Origin: Falsirhodobacter flavus
GTDB lineage: Bacteria > Pseudomonadota > Alphaproteobacteria > Rhodobacterales > Rhodobacteraceae
Assembly: GCA_029846755.1 (NCBI GenBank)
Contig: JARWBI010000008.1
Location: 62,001-126,000 of the forward strand
Length of the DNA: 64,000 nucleotides
Direction of reading: 5' to 3'
In this document: one piece after another, positions 8,654 to 17,139 of the stretch
Layout of the letters: each line of letters opens with the position of its first letter
How positions within the stretch are numbered: the first letter of the stretch is position 1
Program-made: the position numbers and the translations under genes
The notes under the pieces: generated by a model
Database searches by the model: none
What the model was told of the DNA's origin: nothing
What the model saw: the letters and a program-made list of their open reading frames with translations, nothing else

Positions 8654-9115
8654 TCACGTGTTGAGTGACATGGGCTTTTCACCCCCCGGTGGCAGGCCGA
8701 AGAGATGTCTTACCCGGTTGAGGAAGGCTCCATAAGGGCGACCCAAAACGATCATCATCACCGCCGCGCCCGCGACGCCTCGCAGCAATCCATCTCCTGT
8801 TGCACCGCTGAATGCGATGATCGCGGCGTAGATCGGAACCTGGAAGCTCATCAGTGCCACGCTGTCCCACAACATCTGCGAGAGCCGTGTATCCTTGGCG
8901 TGGCGCATCATCCAATCGCGCCACATTCCATAAGGTCGTCCTACGGGGATCATCAGAACGCCTCCGATCAGGCGGGCGTGCAGGATCTGCTCCCATGTCA
9001 TTCCTGCAATAAATCGCTCGTTGACGACTCCGGTGGTGGTGAAGAACAGGATCAAAGCCAGCGTATCCGCAATATAGGCCCGTGTGCTTCCTGATCGTGT
9101 CCCTGACTTTGACAA
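8654..9115 (-). CDS. alaE: L-alanine exporter AlaE
   Basis: A 153-residue inner-membrane protein with about four membrane segments. It matches E. coli AlaE along its length: ADT near the N-terminus, GMTWEQILHARLIGG, GRPYGMWRDWMMRHAK, SFQVPIYAAIIAFSGA and a final GRPYGAFLNRVRHLF block. AlaE exports excess L-alanine. The start is a TTG seven bases after AGGAAG; no in-frame ATG is better placed. The IS element ends just after its stop codon, but the protein has its normal length. An HxlR regulator gene lies upstream in the same orientation, 131 bases away. Confidence 0.88.
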   Translation of the reverse strand: MSKSGTRSGSTRAYIADTLALILFFTTTGVVNERFIAGMTWEQILHARLIGGVLMIPVGRPYGMWRDWMMRHAKDTRLSQMLWDSVALMSFQVPIYAAIIAFSGATGDGLLRGVAGAAVMMIVLGRPYGAFLNRVRHLFGLPPGGEKPMSLNT

Positions 9116-9246
9116 ATGATATCTTCCTGTTGTTCCATCGGCAAAGTCGCATTGTGTTTGGACTGGCCAACCTCGTCGGGATGAAGTTGCATGTCCTTCG
9201 ACCTAGGGCTGACCGTGTGTCAGTCAGGCTTGGCGGTTGAAGACTG

Positions 9247-9576
9247 TCATAAAGTCTCCGTCACCTTCGCACGGTTCTGGTTGCCCCACTCGCAGAGCGG
9301 GATCAGCGCCTGGACAAGGCTTTCACCGAAGGGAGTGAGGGCGTAGTCCACCATCGGCGGCACCCGTTGATGGTCACGACGCACAAGCACGTTCATTGCC
9401 ACCAGATCGCGCAGCTGTTGGATCAAGACCTTTTCGCTGATGCCTGCCACGCTTCGTTTCACGTCCGCAAACCGCGTCGGGCCGCTCTGAACATGATACA
9501 GGATCAAGGGCTTCCATTTGCCACCGATGATCGCCAGCGCGACATCCAGCCCACATGGCGTATCCGACCTGTCCAT
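9247..9576 (-). CDS. HxlR-family transcriptional regulator
   Basis: A 109-residue winged-helix regulator with the HxlR hallmarks: Cys13 near the N-terminus (CGLDVALAIIGGKWKPLILYHV), the GPTRFADVKRSVAGISEKVLIQQLRDL recognition region, and YALTPFGESL in the wing. Such proteins often sense electrophiles or redox stress through the N-terminal Cys. The start at 9576 is preferred because GAGG precedes it by five bases; an ATG five codons upstream has poorer spacing. It is divergent from a SnoaL-like gene and an Old Yellow Enzyme remnant, a common HxlR target set. Confidence 0.9.
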   Translation of the reverse strand: MDRSDTPCGLDVALAIIGGKWKPLILYHVQSGPTRFADVKRSVAGISEKVLIQQLRDLVAMNVLVRRDHQRVPPMVDYALTPFGESLVQALIPLCEWGNQNRAKVTETL

Positions 9577-9691
9577 ATCTACCTCGAGCATACCTTTAGG
9601 TAGGTTCTATCTATCAAGTAACCATCTGTCTATATGCTCACTGCACCGATAGTTGCCACACCGCCAACATCGAAAACATGGGATGACAGTG

Positions 9692-10138
9692 ATGACGCAG
9701 AACGACCACGAGATGATCCGCGACCTCTACGCTGCCGCCGAGGGTGATACCTTGGACCTGACGAGGTTTGTGTCATTCTTTGCGGAGGACGCGTATGTTC
9801 GCAACGTGTCGGCCGAGATGGATTTCCGCGGTCAGGATATTGCCCTGGTGGCGAGCGGCATGGCCACGGCCTTTCCGGATATCCACCGTGAGATCTTCGA
9901 CATCTACTCGATGGAGGACGTCGTCGTGGTGGAGCTCGCGATCCGTGGCACCCACACCGGTCCGCTCGTCACCCCCGCAGGAACCTTGCCGCCCACTGGA
10001 AACGCCGTCGATACTCCGTGCTGCGACGTGTTCCGCCTGACAGACGGAAAGGTTGCCTCCTTCCATTGCTACAACGCGGCGTCCATCATGCAGCAGCAAC
10101 TGGCCGGGTCCAATCACGGGACAGGATCGGCATCGTGA
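9692..10138 (+). CDS. SnoaL-like / ester cyclase family protein (NTF2 fold)
   Basis: A 148-residue protein of the SnoaL-like polyketide cyclase and ester cyclase group, with a cone-shaped alpha+beta fold and no signal peptide. Typical segments are visible: FFAEDAYVRNV, an FPDIHREIFDIYSMEDVVVVEL strand pair, GTHTGPL and a FRLTDGKVASFHCYNAAS end. Members are often small-molecule isomerases or cyclases of unknown physiological role. The ATG after GGAT was chosen; an ATG three codons upstream is equally possible. It is divergent from the HxlR gene and followed six bases later by a truncated oxidoreductase. Confidence 0.78.
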   Translation: MTQNDHEMIRDLYAAAEGDTLDLTRFVSFFAEDAYVRNVSAEMDFRGQDIALVASGMATAFPDIHREIFDIYSMEDVVVVELAIRGTHTGPLVTPAGTLPPTGNAVDTPCCDVFRLTDGKVASFHCYNAASIMQQQLAGSNHGTGSAS

Positions 10139-10143
10139 ATACA

Positions 10144-10215
10144 ATGAGCGATCGCAAGCCGTGTCTGCTGGACCCCATCCGCCTGGGAGACGTCGATCTG
10201 CCCGACGATCAGTAG
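10144..10215 (+). pseudogene. Remnant of an Old Yellow Enzyme (NADH:flavin oxidoreductase) gene
   Basis: A 23-codon frame encodes MSDRKPCLLDPIRLGDVDLP, closely matching the conserved N-terminus of NemA-like alkene reductases (L-F-D-P-x-R-L-G-D-x-x-L-P-N-R). The reading ends in a stop after three further residues. The roughly 340 remaining codons expected of the family are absent; the GntR gene begins on the other strand 108 bases later. This is the broken 5' end of a gene that probably formed an operon with the SnoaL-like gene under the HxlR regulator. The deletion appears to join two originally separate regions. Confidence 0.7.
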
Positions 10216-10323
10216 CATTCGGCTTGGGGCACCTTACGAATGTGCAAGTAGGTGGGTCGAACCCCGCGGTAGACCGTGGAGAGGCGCTGACCGAATTGCG
10301 TCGCAACAGCGAGGATCCGAATA

Positions 10324-11040
10324 TCAATCGGAAGTTTTTGGGTGTTCCATTGCGCGCACGCGACGTTGCCTGGCGTGATCGATATGGCGACGCATCATCA
10401 GCTCGGCCATTTCTGGGTCACGGTCTATCATCGCATCAAGAATTCGGCGGTGTTCGATACATGCTCGTTTGCGCAGCTCAAGGTTGTCGTTACGACTGCG
10501 GTAAAGACGGAGAAGGGGGTAGAGTTCTTCGCAAAGCAGGCGGATGAGCAACTGATTCTCGCTTCGCTGGGCAATGAGAAAGTGAAAATCACGATCTGTG
10601 GACCCGAGCGCGGTATGGCGTTCTGGGGCTGTGCCAAGAATCTGGGCCTCGTGATTTTCGATGATACGCGCTAGTTGCGCGAGATCGGAACCCGAACAAT
10701 TCATTGTCGCTTCCCGTGCCGCGAGACTTTCGAGCATCATGCGGACTTTGAACAGGTCCGACAGCTTTTCCGGCGTGGCTTCGGCTACACGTGCGCCCTG
10801 ATTGGCCGACCGGGTGATCAGGTGGCGTTCTTGCAAACGGTGCAACGCCTCGCGCAAGGGGCCGCGGCTCACAGCATATTTCTTCGCCAAAAGAGGCTCG
10901 CTGATCTTGGAGCCTAGTTCAAGGTCGCCCTGAAGGATCGCTTCGGTGAGCTCGTGAAAAAGGCGTTCAGCGAGCGTTCCTGTCGCCTTTCCCAATTCGG
11001 GACCGTTTGGCTCGGTCGGGTCAGCAGCAGATTGCTCCAT
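10324..11040 (-). CDS. FCD-type GntR regulator of the tct operon (copy 1)
   Basis: A 238-residue regulator. The winged helix spans about residues 20-92 (SRGPLREALHRLQERHLITRSANQGARV) and the FCD ligand domain about 100-230. It is strikingly similar to the regulator at 23030-23779: the recognition helix region is identical apart from one residue in the following loop. It is the last gene of the tctB-tctA-lyase-tctC-abrB operon, nine bases after abrB. Its paralogue stands divergent from a second transport operon with the same half-sites. Likely ligand is the carboxylate handled by both loci; identity unknown. Confidence 0.92.
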   Translation of the reverse strand: MEQSAADPTEPNGPELGKATGTLAERLFHELTEAILQGDLELGSKISEPLLAKKYAVSRGPLREALHRLQERHLITRSANQGARVAEATPEKLSDLFKVRMMLESLAAREATMNCSGSDLAQLARIIENHEAQILGTAPERHTALGSTDRDFHFLIAQRSENQLLIRLLCEELYPLLRLYRSRNDNLELRKRACIEHRRILDAMIDRDPEMAELMMRRHIDHARQRRVRAMEHPKTSD

Positions 11041-11049
11041 GTGCGTCCT

Positions 11050-12078
11050 TCAGCGGTTGTCGCGCATCGCGCGCCGACACAGGGCGGGCGATACGGCCAG
11101 AACATAGAATATCCGAAACACATGGCAGGTCACAACGAAGGCAACTTCAACATTCATCGCAATGGCAACCACCGTCATCTCGGCGAAGCCCCCTGGCGCA
11201 AGCGCAAGAAACAGCGCGGCACGAGAGGTTCCGAGGAACGGAGCCGCGACCGAGGCGAGGGTCAGCGCCATTAGGATCAGCGTGAGCGCCCAAATGACCC
11301 CGCTTGCGGCAAAGCGGCGAAGTTCGGCCAGGCGCAGACCACCCAGTCGCGCGCCGGTGATGCAACCGATCACCACCTGCATACCGGCGATCAGCCAAGA
11401 AGGTGGGGCGGCGGTGACAAGGCCCCCGCCATGGAGCGCTGCGCTTAGCATGAGCGGGACCAAGGTTATGCCACCCATGCGCCGGAATGGTCGCCCCAGC
11501 ACATAGCCGACAATGCCGCAGCCGAGCAGACTTAACCAATCCCAGGGTGCTGCCGCCGCGACATGGGGCCGGACGATGCCGAAATCGATCTGGAACAGGG
11601 ATCGCAGCGCGAATGGAAGAACGGTCACGACCATGATGATCCGGATCGTGTGGATCAGCACCAACGCCCGGATATCGGCGTTCATCTGGATGCCCAGCAG
11701 CGTCATCTCACCCAGACCGCCGGGAGAGGATGCGAGATAGGCGGTTTGCCGGTCCAGGCCGATGCGCTTGAAGAAAACCCGCCCCAAGCCCGAGGTGACA
11801 AGGAAGAACCCGGTCAGCATGATCAGGACGGGCCACCATTGGGGCAGGGCTGCTACAACGGCCGGTGTGAACGCGCTGCCGGCGGCCACACCGATGACCG
11901 GACGCGCCCCATCGCGAAACACAGCCGGAAGCGTCATGCGCGGCGCAAACGTCGAAAGCAAGGTCGCCGCCGCCATCGCGCCGAGAGTCCATGGCAGCGG
12001 CAGATGCGCAAAGTGGAATAGAAACCCTCCGGTCGCCCCCACCAGAAGAACGACCGGGGCGCGCAGCCCCGGTGCCAT
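11050..12078 (-). CDS. AbrB-family membrane protein (PF05145 type)
   Basis: A 342-residue inner-membrane protein with about ten hydrophobic segments. It has the internal duplication of this family: SPGGLGEMTLLGIQMNADIR in the first half and APGGFAEMTVVAIAMNVEVA in the second. Members were once called putative ammonia monooxygenases, but no catalytic residues support that; transport or membrane-associated regulation is more likely. The start codon follows the tctC stop directly (TAA then ATG), so it is translationally coupled. Its place in the tct operon suggests a role in uptake or efflux of the same compound. Confidence 0.85.
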   Translation of the reverse strand: MAPGLRAPVVLLVGATGGFLFHFAHLPLPWTLGAMAAATLLSTFAPRMTLPAVFRDGARPVIGVAAGSAFTPAVVAALPQWWPVLIMLTGFFLVTSGLGRVFFKRIGLDRQTAYLASSPGGLGEMTLLGIQMNADIRALVLIHTIRIIMVVTVLPFALRSLFQIDFGIVRPHVAAAAPWDWLSLLGCGIVGYVLGRPFRRMGGITLVPLMLSAALHGGGLVTAAPPSWLIAGMQVVIGCITGARLGGLRLAELRRFAASGVIWALTLILMALTLASVAAPFLGTSRAALFLALAPGGFAEMTVVAIAMNVEVAFVVTCHVFRIFYVLAVSPALCRRAMRDNR

Positions 12079-13023
12079 TTACTGCGTAATCCCGAGTTCG
12101 GTGAGGATTTCCTTTGCCGCGGATTCTTCATCCGCAATGAACTGCTGATATTCGGCCTCGGGCAGGTAGAAGTCTAGCCAGCCGCGTTCCGCCAGCATCT
12201 CGTGCCAGCGGTCGGACTTTACCATCGTCTCGATCATCTCGCGCATCGGGGCAACGTCTTCGTCCGACAGGCTTTTGTGGACCGAGATGCCACGCCAGTT
12301 GGCGAAGACGATGTCATAGCCCAGCTCGCGCAGGGTCGGGGCGTCGATGCCTTCCAGCCGTTCGGGGGCAGCAACTGCGAGGATGCGCATCTTCCCACCC
12401 TCGACCTGCGGCAGGAAGTCTTGCATCCCGCCGCCGACGACAGAAACTTGACCGTTCAGGGCAGACACCACCACCTCGCCCGTGTTCGGGTGGGGGATGA
12501 AATTGACCTGACGCGGCTCCATTCCCGCGATCTTGCCAAGCCGGGCGAAGAAGATGTTCTCAGTGGACCCCGGCGACCCACCGCCCCATGCGATGCTGCC
12601 CGGATCGGCCTTGAAGCGGGCCATCAGATCTTCCAGCGAGGTGATCTCGCTGTCGGCCCGCACCGCGATGACCTCGTATTCCCCGGCAAGACGGGCAAGC
12701 GGACGCACATCCGCCAAAGACACGGGTGTCGCGTTGGTCAGCGGAAAGAACACCGTCCCCGCGCCTTGAACCAATGCGACATTCGGGTCGCCGTCTTTGG
12801 TGGTGATGAACTGCGACAGGGCGACCATGCCGCCGCCACCCGGAACGTTCACGACTTGCACGTTGCGCACGATGCCTTCGCTGCGCAGGGCTTCCTCGAT
12901 CCCGCGCGCGGCTTGATCTAGGCCGCTGCCTGGGCCACCGGGCACGGTGATCTCCAGCCGCTCAGGCGGGGCGGCGAATGCTGTAGTGGCCGCGAAAATT
13001 AGGGCGAGTGTCGTCTTGAGCAT
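12079..13023 (-). CDS. tctC: Tripartite tricarboxylate transporter substrate-binding protein (TctC/Bug)
   Basis: A 314-residue periplasmic receptor. The signal peptide MLKTTLALIFAATTAFA is cleaved before APPERL. Family landmarks are clear: ITVPGGPGSGLDQAAR near the N-terminus, VVNVPGGGGMVAL, and the D-P-x-x-I-x-W-GGGSPGSTEN segment that forms the two-bridge carboxylate pocket. It delivers a di- or tricarboxylate-like acid to TctAB. It lies in the operon between a lyase gene and abrB, while tctA and tctB are upstream, a split order compared with the usual tctCBA. Confidence 0.95.
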   Translation of the reverse strand: MLKTTLALIFAATTAFAAPPERLEITVPGGPGSGLDQAARGIEEALRSEGIVRNVQVVNVPGGGGMVALSQFITTKDGDPNVALVQGAGTVFFPLTNATPVSLADVRPLARLAGEYEVIAVRADSEITSLEDLMARFKADPGSIAWGGGSPGSTENIFFARLGKIAGMEPRQVNFIPHPNTGEVVVSALNGQVSVVGGGMQDFLPQVEGGKMRILAVAAPERLEGIDAPTLRELGYDIVFANWRGISVHKSLSDEDVAPMREMIETMVKSDRWHEMLAERGWLDFYLPEAEYQQFIADEESAAKEILTELGITQ

Positions 13024-13043
13024 GGTTTTCCTCCCTACGGAAT

Positions 13044-13949
13044 TCAGGCTTGTTTCAAAGTTGCAGTCGTTGCGATGCGTTGCGCCTCCTCGCGCAGCGC
13101 TTCTTCTTCGGCCATGCGCTCGTCCAGGCGGACGATGGCGTTGTATTCGGCCAGCGGCAGCAGGCGCGGCTCGACCGTGGCGAGCGACTGGCTGCGGTAA
13201 AGGTCGGCCATGACGCCGTTCACCGCCCCCGCCGCCGCGAACAGGCCGAGCGAGGGCAAGCTGATCGTCGCCACCCCAAGCGCGCGCAGATCGGCGATAT
13301 CGGCGTGACGGTTCAAGGCGGCTTGCGACAAGGTCGCCGGATGCGGGCCTGGAACCTCGGCAATGGTGCGGCGGATGTCGGCGGGGGTATCGACACCCTG
13401 GGGTTTCGCGACGTCCGCCCCCGCTTCGATGAACAGGCGGCAGCGGGCCAGCGCCTCGTCCAGCCCGTGATCGGCCTTGGCATCGGTGCGGGCGATGATG
13501 ACCAGATCGGGATCGGTGCGGGCGGCGACGGCGGCCATGACCTTGGCCAGCATTTCCTCGACCGGCACGATCTCTTTGCCGGGCAGGTAGCCGCAGCGGT
13601 TCGGGAAGCTTTGGTCGCTGATCATGATGCCCACGACGCCTGCGCGCTCAAAAGCGCGGACCATTTGCGTCACGTTATGCACGTCGCCAAAGCCGGTATC
13701 GGCATCGACCGTCACCGGCACGTCCACCGCCGCGCAGATGCGGCCGTAATGTTCGGCGTAATCGCGCATGTTCGACTGCCCGATATCCGGCCCGCCCAGA
13801 AGAGAGCCGACGGTAGCGAAACCGCCCGCACCGATGATGCCGAACCCGGCCTTTTCGGTGATACGAGCTGACAGCGCGTCATAGACGCCGGGGACGATGT
13901 GACCCGCCCGCTGTTCCAACAGGGTGCGATAGTGTTTGCGTTTCGACAT
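13044..13949 (-). CDS. Isocitrate lyase/PEP mutase superfamily protein, altered signature (NRCGY)
   Basis: A 301-residue TIM-barrel protein of the methylisocitrate lyase group. The metal-binding block VDADTGFGD is intact. The catalytic loop that reads K-R/K-C-G-H in isocitrate and methylisocitrate lyases reads N117-R-C119-G-Y121, so the Cys acid is kept but Lys and His are replaced. It may still be a C-C lyase or hydrolase with a changed substrate. It sits between tctA and tctC and should act on the acid imported by that transporter. A calling of prpB would be unsafe. The Rossmann-like C-terminus is replaced by a charged helix as in short superfamily members. Confidence 0.85.
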   Translation of the reverse strand: MSKRKHYRTLLEQRAGHIVPGVYDALSARITEKAGFGIIGAGGFATVGSLLGGPDIGQSNMRDYAEHYGRICAAVDVPVTVDADTGFGDVHNVTQMVRAFERAGVVGIMISDQSFPNRCGYLPGKEIVPVEEMLAKVMAAVAARTDPDLVIIARTDAKADHGLDEALARCRLFIEAGADVAKPQGVDTPADIRRTIAEVPGPHPATLSQAALNRHADIADLRALGVATISLPSLGLFAAAGAVNGVMADLYRSQSLATVEPRLLPLAEYNAIVRLDERMAEEEALREEAQRIATTATLKQA

Positions 13950-13964
13950 GGGAGTTCCCTCAGT

Positions 13965-15467
13965 TCAGCCGTGCTGCGAAGCGCGGCGGCGGGTCAATTG
14001 CAGGATGATCGGCAGCAGGACGATTGCGGCGGCCAGCGCCAGCAGCAGCGCCGACAGCGGATGGGTCAGAAAAACGGTCCAGTCGCCCTGACTGATGGCG
14101 AGCGAACGGCGCAGCTGCTGCTCGATCATCGGGCCGAGGATGAGGCCCAGGATACAGGGCACGATCGGCATAAAGAACACCCGCATCGTGAACCCGAGGA
14201 TGCCGAGGATGCACAGCAGCACCACGTCGAACGAGTTGCCGTTCAGCGAATAGGTGCCCAGCACCGCCAGCGTCAGGATGCCGCCGTAAAGCCAAGGTTT
14301 GGGAATGCTCAGCAGTTTGACCCAGACCCCAACCAGCGGCAGGTTCAGCACTAGGAGCAGCGCGTTGCCGATGTAGAGGCTGGCGATCAGGCCCCAGACC
14401 AGCGCCGGGTTGCTGTCGAACAGCATCGGCCCCGGACGCAGACCATATTGCTGGAACGCGGCCAGGAGCACCGCCGCCGTGGTCGAGGTCGGCAGGCCGA
14501 GGGCCAACAGCGGTGCCAGTGCACCGGCGGCCGAGGCGTTGTTCGCGGCCTCGGGTCCCGCGACGCCCTCGATGGCGCCGGTGCCGAATTCCTCGGGCTT
14601 GCGGGACAGCTTCTTTTCCAGCGAATAGGACAGGATCGTCGGAAGCTCGCTGCCGCCTGCGGGGATCGACCCGATGGGGAAGCCGATCAGCGTGCCGCGG
14701 ATCCATGGCTTCCACGAACGCGACCAATCCTCGCGGCTCAGCCGGACGGAGCCCTTGATCTGGTGGATCTTTTCGACCACCCCGTTCTGGTAGGCGACGG
14801 TATAGAGCGTCTCCCCCACCGCGAACAAACCGACCGCGACGACGACGGTGTCGATGCCGTCCATCAGCTCGATGATGCCGAAGGTGAAGCGGCTTTGCCC
14901 CGTCTGCGGGTCAAGCCCAACCGAGCCGAGGAAAAGCCCGATGAACAGCGACGCAAGGCCCAGTCCGACCGAGTTGCCGAGCAGCGCCGTCACCGTCGCC
15001 AGCGATAGGATCATCAGCGCAAAGTAATCCGGCGCGGTCAGTTTCAGCGCCAGTTCGACCAGCAGGGGGGCGGCGAATGTCAGGCCGATGGTGGCGATTG
15101 TGCCCGCCACGAACGACCCGATGGCCGCCGTGGCCAGAGCCTGCGCGCCGCGTCCACGCCGGGCCATCGCGTTGCCCTCGATCGCAGTCATCATCGCGCC
15201 GGCCTCGCCGGGCGTGTTCAGCAGGATCGACGCAGTGGAGCCGCCATATTGCGCGCCGTAATAGATACCCGCAAACATGATGAAAGCCGAAATCGGATCG
15301 AGCCCGACTGTCAGGGGCATCAAAAGCGCGACCGTTGCTGCTGGTCCAAGACCCGGCAGCACGCCGATCATCGTGCCCAGCGTCACGCCCAGAAGCGACC
15401 AACCTAGGTTCTGGATGGTAAGCGCGACGGCGAAACCGCCCATCAAGGCAAAGAAAGTGTCGAGCAT
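13965..15467 (-). CDS. tctA: Tripartite tricarboxylate transporter large permease TctA
   Basis: A 500-residue membrane protein of normal length with about 11-12 hydrophobic segments. Signature blocks include [41 protein letters not shown], and a second-half repeat [28 protein letters not shown]. It forms the translocation path for the acid bound by TctC. The start lies one base beyond the tctB stop, so the pair is coupled. It is followed by the lyase gene 15 bases downstream. Confidence 0.97.
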   Translation of the reverse strand: MLDTFFALMGGFAVALTIQNLGWSLLGVTLGTMIGVLPGLGPAATVALLMPLTVGLDPISAFIMFAGIYYGAQYGGSTASILLNTPGEAGAMMTAIEGNAMARRGRGAQALATAAIGSFVAGTIATIGLTFAAPLLVELALKLTAPDYFALMILSLATVTALLGNSVGLGLASLFIGLFLGSVGLDPQTGQSRFTFGIIELMDGIDTVVVAVGLFAVGETLYTVAYQNGVVEKIHQIKGSVRLSREDWSRSWKPWIRGTLIGFPIGSIPAGGSELPTILSYSLEKKLSRKPEEFGTGAIEGVAGPEAANNASAAGALAPLLALGLPTSTTAAVLLAAFQQYGLRPGPMLFDSNPALVWGLIASLYIGNALLLVLNLPLVGVWVKLLSIPKPWLYGGILTLAVLGTYSLNGNSFDVVLLCILGILGFTMRVFFMPIVPCILGLILGPMIEQQLRRSLAISQGDWTVFLTHPLSALLLALAAAIVLLPIILQLTRRRASQHG

Positions 15468-15468
15468 G

Positions 15469-15930
15469 TCAGCCTCCGATCCGCGACAGGGGGCCGAGGG
15501 GGAGGTTCAGGCCAAGCCCCTCGTTGAAGGCGATCAGGATGATCCCCGCAAGCACCACACCGATAACGAGGTTCAGCACGATCCTCCGGTCACCGAACGC
15601 GATGGTTCCGGCGAGAAAGACGAGCGCTGCCGTGGGGATCCAGCCGGCGATCCGCACGCCCGCCGCGAGGAGCAACATCGCCCCAAGGATCAAGAGGACG
15701 GGGCGTAGATCGGCGCGGCCGTTCTCATCGTCTGCTGGGCGAAAACTTTCGAGCATGCTGAGGGCCCCCGAAATCAAAAGTCCAATGCCGATGATCCGAG
15801 GAAAAAGAGATGGCCCGACAGCGTCATATCCAAACCCTTGCGGGATGCTTCCTGCCATCCAGAGGACTACTCCTCCTGCGACCGTAATGGCCGTTGCGAG
15901 CGCCACCTTTGGCGCGCTGGACTGCTGCAT
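15469..15930 (-). CDS. tctB: Tripartite tricarboxylate transporter small subunit TctB
   Basis: A 153-residue membrane protein with four hydrophobic segments, as in TctB. The GPSLFPRIIGIGLLISGALSM segment is typical. The ATG was chosen because GGAGGAG stands six bases upstream; the longer frame adds 18 codons without a binding site. It is the first gene of a leftward six-gene operon whose promoter region is shared with a divergent lyase gene. Confidence 0.93.
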   Translation of the reverse strand: MQQSSAPKVALATAITVAGGVVLWMAGSIPQGFGYDAVGPSLFPRIIGIGLLISGALSMLESFRPADDENGRADLRPVLLILGAMLLLAAGVRIAGWIPTAALVFLAGTIAFGDRRIVLNLVIGVVLAGIILIAFNEGLGLNLPLGPLSRIGG

Positions 15931-15986
15931 GGCGACTCCTCCTTTGATGCGAATCTTCAGCCGCTCTCCCCAGCGACAGTTCATCG

Positions 15987-16080
15987 GAAACTACAGCACA
16001 GCCGCAATCTGTCAACATCTTTGGTCATAAACAGTCGATAATGCTGCTTTTCCCATTCATAAACAGTTGTTGTGTTGACA
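15987..16080. promoter_or_regulatory. Divergent promoter/operator region, tctB and lyase
   Basis: Two inverted half-sites, TGTCAACA at 16010-16017 and TGTTGACA at 16073-16080, each contain a perfect TTGACA -35 box pointing outward. On the minus strand TTGACA is followed after 17 bases by AGTTTC (15992 down to 15987). The same TTGACA-17-AGTTTC arrangement occurs at 23913-23941. Between the half-sites lie two direct copies of TCATAAACAGT (16025-16035 and 16057-16067), 32 bases apart start to start. I infer binding by the GntR regulator of this operon and by its paralogue. Confidence 0.6.
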
Positions 16081-16126
16081 TACATGGCGTCGATAGGCAT
16101 CCCTCATGTAGGAGAAGGAGTAAGCC

Positions 16127-17095
16127 ATGCATTTGAGAAAGACGGTTGTCGAAGGGCGTATGAGCGCCGAACTGCGCCGCCAGATCGCAGAGCGCACTGG
16201 GCCGATCGTTGCCATTTCGGGCGCGACGCCGCACCACGCGCAACTAACGGAGCAGGCGGGTTTCAAGCTGTTCTTCCATTCCGGCTCGCAGGCAGCAGCG
16301 CATATCATGGGCTTGCCTGATGCCGGGCTGATGACCTTGACCGAAGCTGTCGACAACATTCGCCGCATCTGCCAGTCGGTCTCGATCCCCGTGGTAGCCG
16401 ATTGCGAAACGGGCTTCGGCAATGTGGTCAACACCACCCGCGCGGTGCATGACTACATTACGGCGGGCGTTGCGGGCTTCTTCCTGGAAGACCAGACCTT
16501 CCCGAAGCGCTGCGGCTTCACCAAAGGCGTAGAGGTGATACCGACCGACGAAGCCGTCGCGAAATACCGTGCCGCCTCCGCGCGTCGCGACGCCCTGGAC
16601 CCGGATGTTGTTATCATCGCTCGCACGGATTCGCGCGCCGCAGTCGGCGGCAGCGTGGACGAGGTGCTGCGCCGCTGCGAGGCCTATATCGGGGCAGGGG
16701 CCGATATGCTGATGGTCATGGCGCTGAAATCACGCGAGGAGATCGCGCGCGTCGCCGAGGCCTTCCCCGAGGTGCCGATCTATTTCAACACCAGTGCCGT
16801 GAAGCCCGCGCTGAGCCATGCCGAATATGCGGAATTCAACGCAGCCACCTACAACATCTCCATCTCCAAGGTGTCGCAACTGATGATGGAGGGGTTCCTG
16901 CGCCAGTGCCGCGAAAGCGGGGCTGACGCGTTCAACGATTTCATGGAAACGCAGAAGGCGTCAAAGCACGGGGCGCTGTCCTATCTGGACCTGACCGGCT
17001 TCCCATCGGTGCTGGAGATCGAGCGCAACTTCCTGACCGAAGCCGAGCTGAAGAAATACGAGCTGTCCGAGGGCGAATACGATCCGAGGGGCTGA
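16127..17095 (+). CDS. Isocitrate lyase/PEP mutase superfamily lyase (KRCGF variant A)
   Basis: A 322-residue TIM-barrel enzyme. The catalytic loop reads K127-R-C129-G-F131, keeping the Cys but replacing the His of KRCGH by Phe. In the metal block ADCETGFGN the second Asp of the usual D-x-D is Glu94. It is closely related along its length to the lyase at 26894-27883, including the C-terminal LDLTGFP and LKKYE blocks, and only distantly to the one at 13044. A strong binding site (GGAGAAGGAG) precedes the ATG. It is divergent from the tct operon and ends at a clear terminator, so it is probably monocistronic. Substrate unknown; a branched dicarboxylate is plausible. Confidence 0.88.
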   Translation: MHLRKTVVEGRMSAELRRQIAERTGPIVAISGATPHHAQLTEQAGFKLFFHSGSQAAAHIMGLPDAGLMTLTEAVDNIRRICQSVSIPVVADCETGFGNVVNTTRAVHDYITAGVAGFFLEDQTFPKRCGFTKGVEVIPTDEAVAKYRAASARRDALDPDVVIIARTDSRAAVGGSVDEVLRRCEAYIGAGADMLMVMALKSREEIARVAEAFPEVPIYFNTSAVKPALSHAEYAEFNAATYNISISKVSQLMMEGFLRQCRESGADAFNDFMETQKASKHGALSYLDLTGFPSVLEIERNFLTEAELKKYELSEGEYDPRG

Positions 17096-17102
17096 ATGGA
17101 TC

Positions 17103-17127
17103 AGGCCGACCCACACCGGGTCGGCCT
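17103..17127. terminator. Bidirectional hairpin terminator
   Basis: A perfect 10-bp stem AGGCCGACCC / GGGTCGGCCT with loop ACACC lies between the convergent lyase and matC genes. Confidence 0.75.
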
Positions 17128-17139
17128 ATCTGCTCAGGT

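Noticed and set aside
7184-8668. A 494-codon plus-strand frame opposite the transposase
   Set aside because: It is a shadow of the transposase, which has the DDE motifs.
10250-10285. GGGTCGAACCCC resembling a tRNA T-arm
   Set aside because: The surrounding bases do not form acceptor, D or anticodon arms, so no tRNA is supported.
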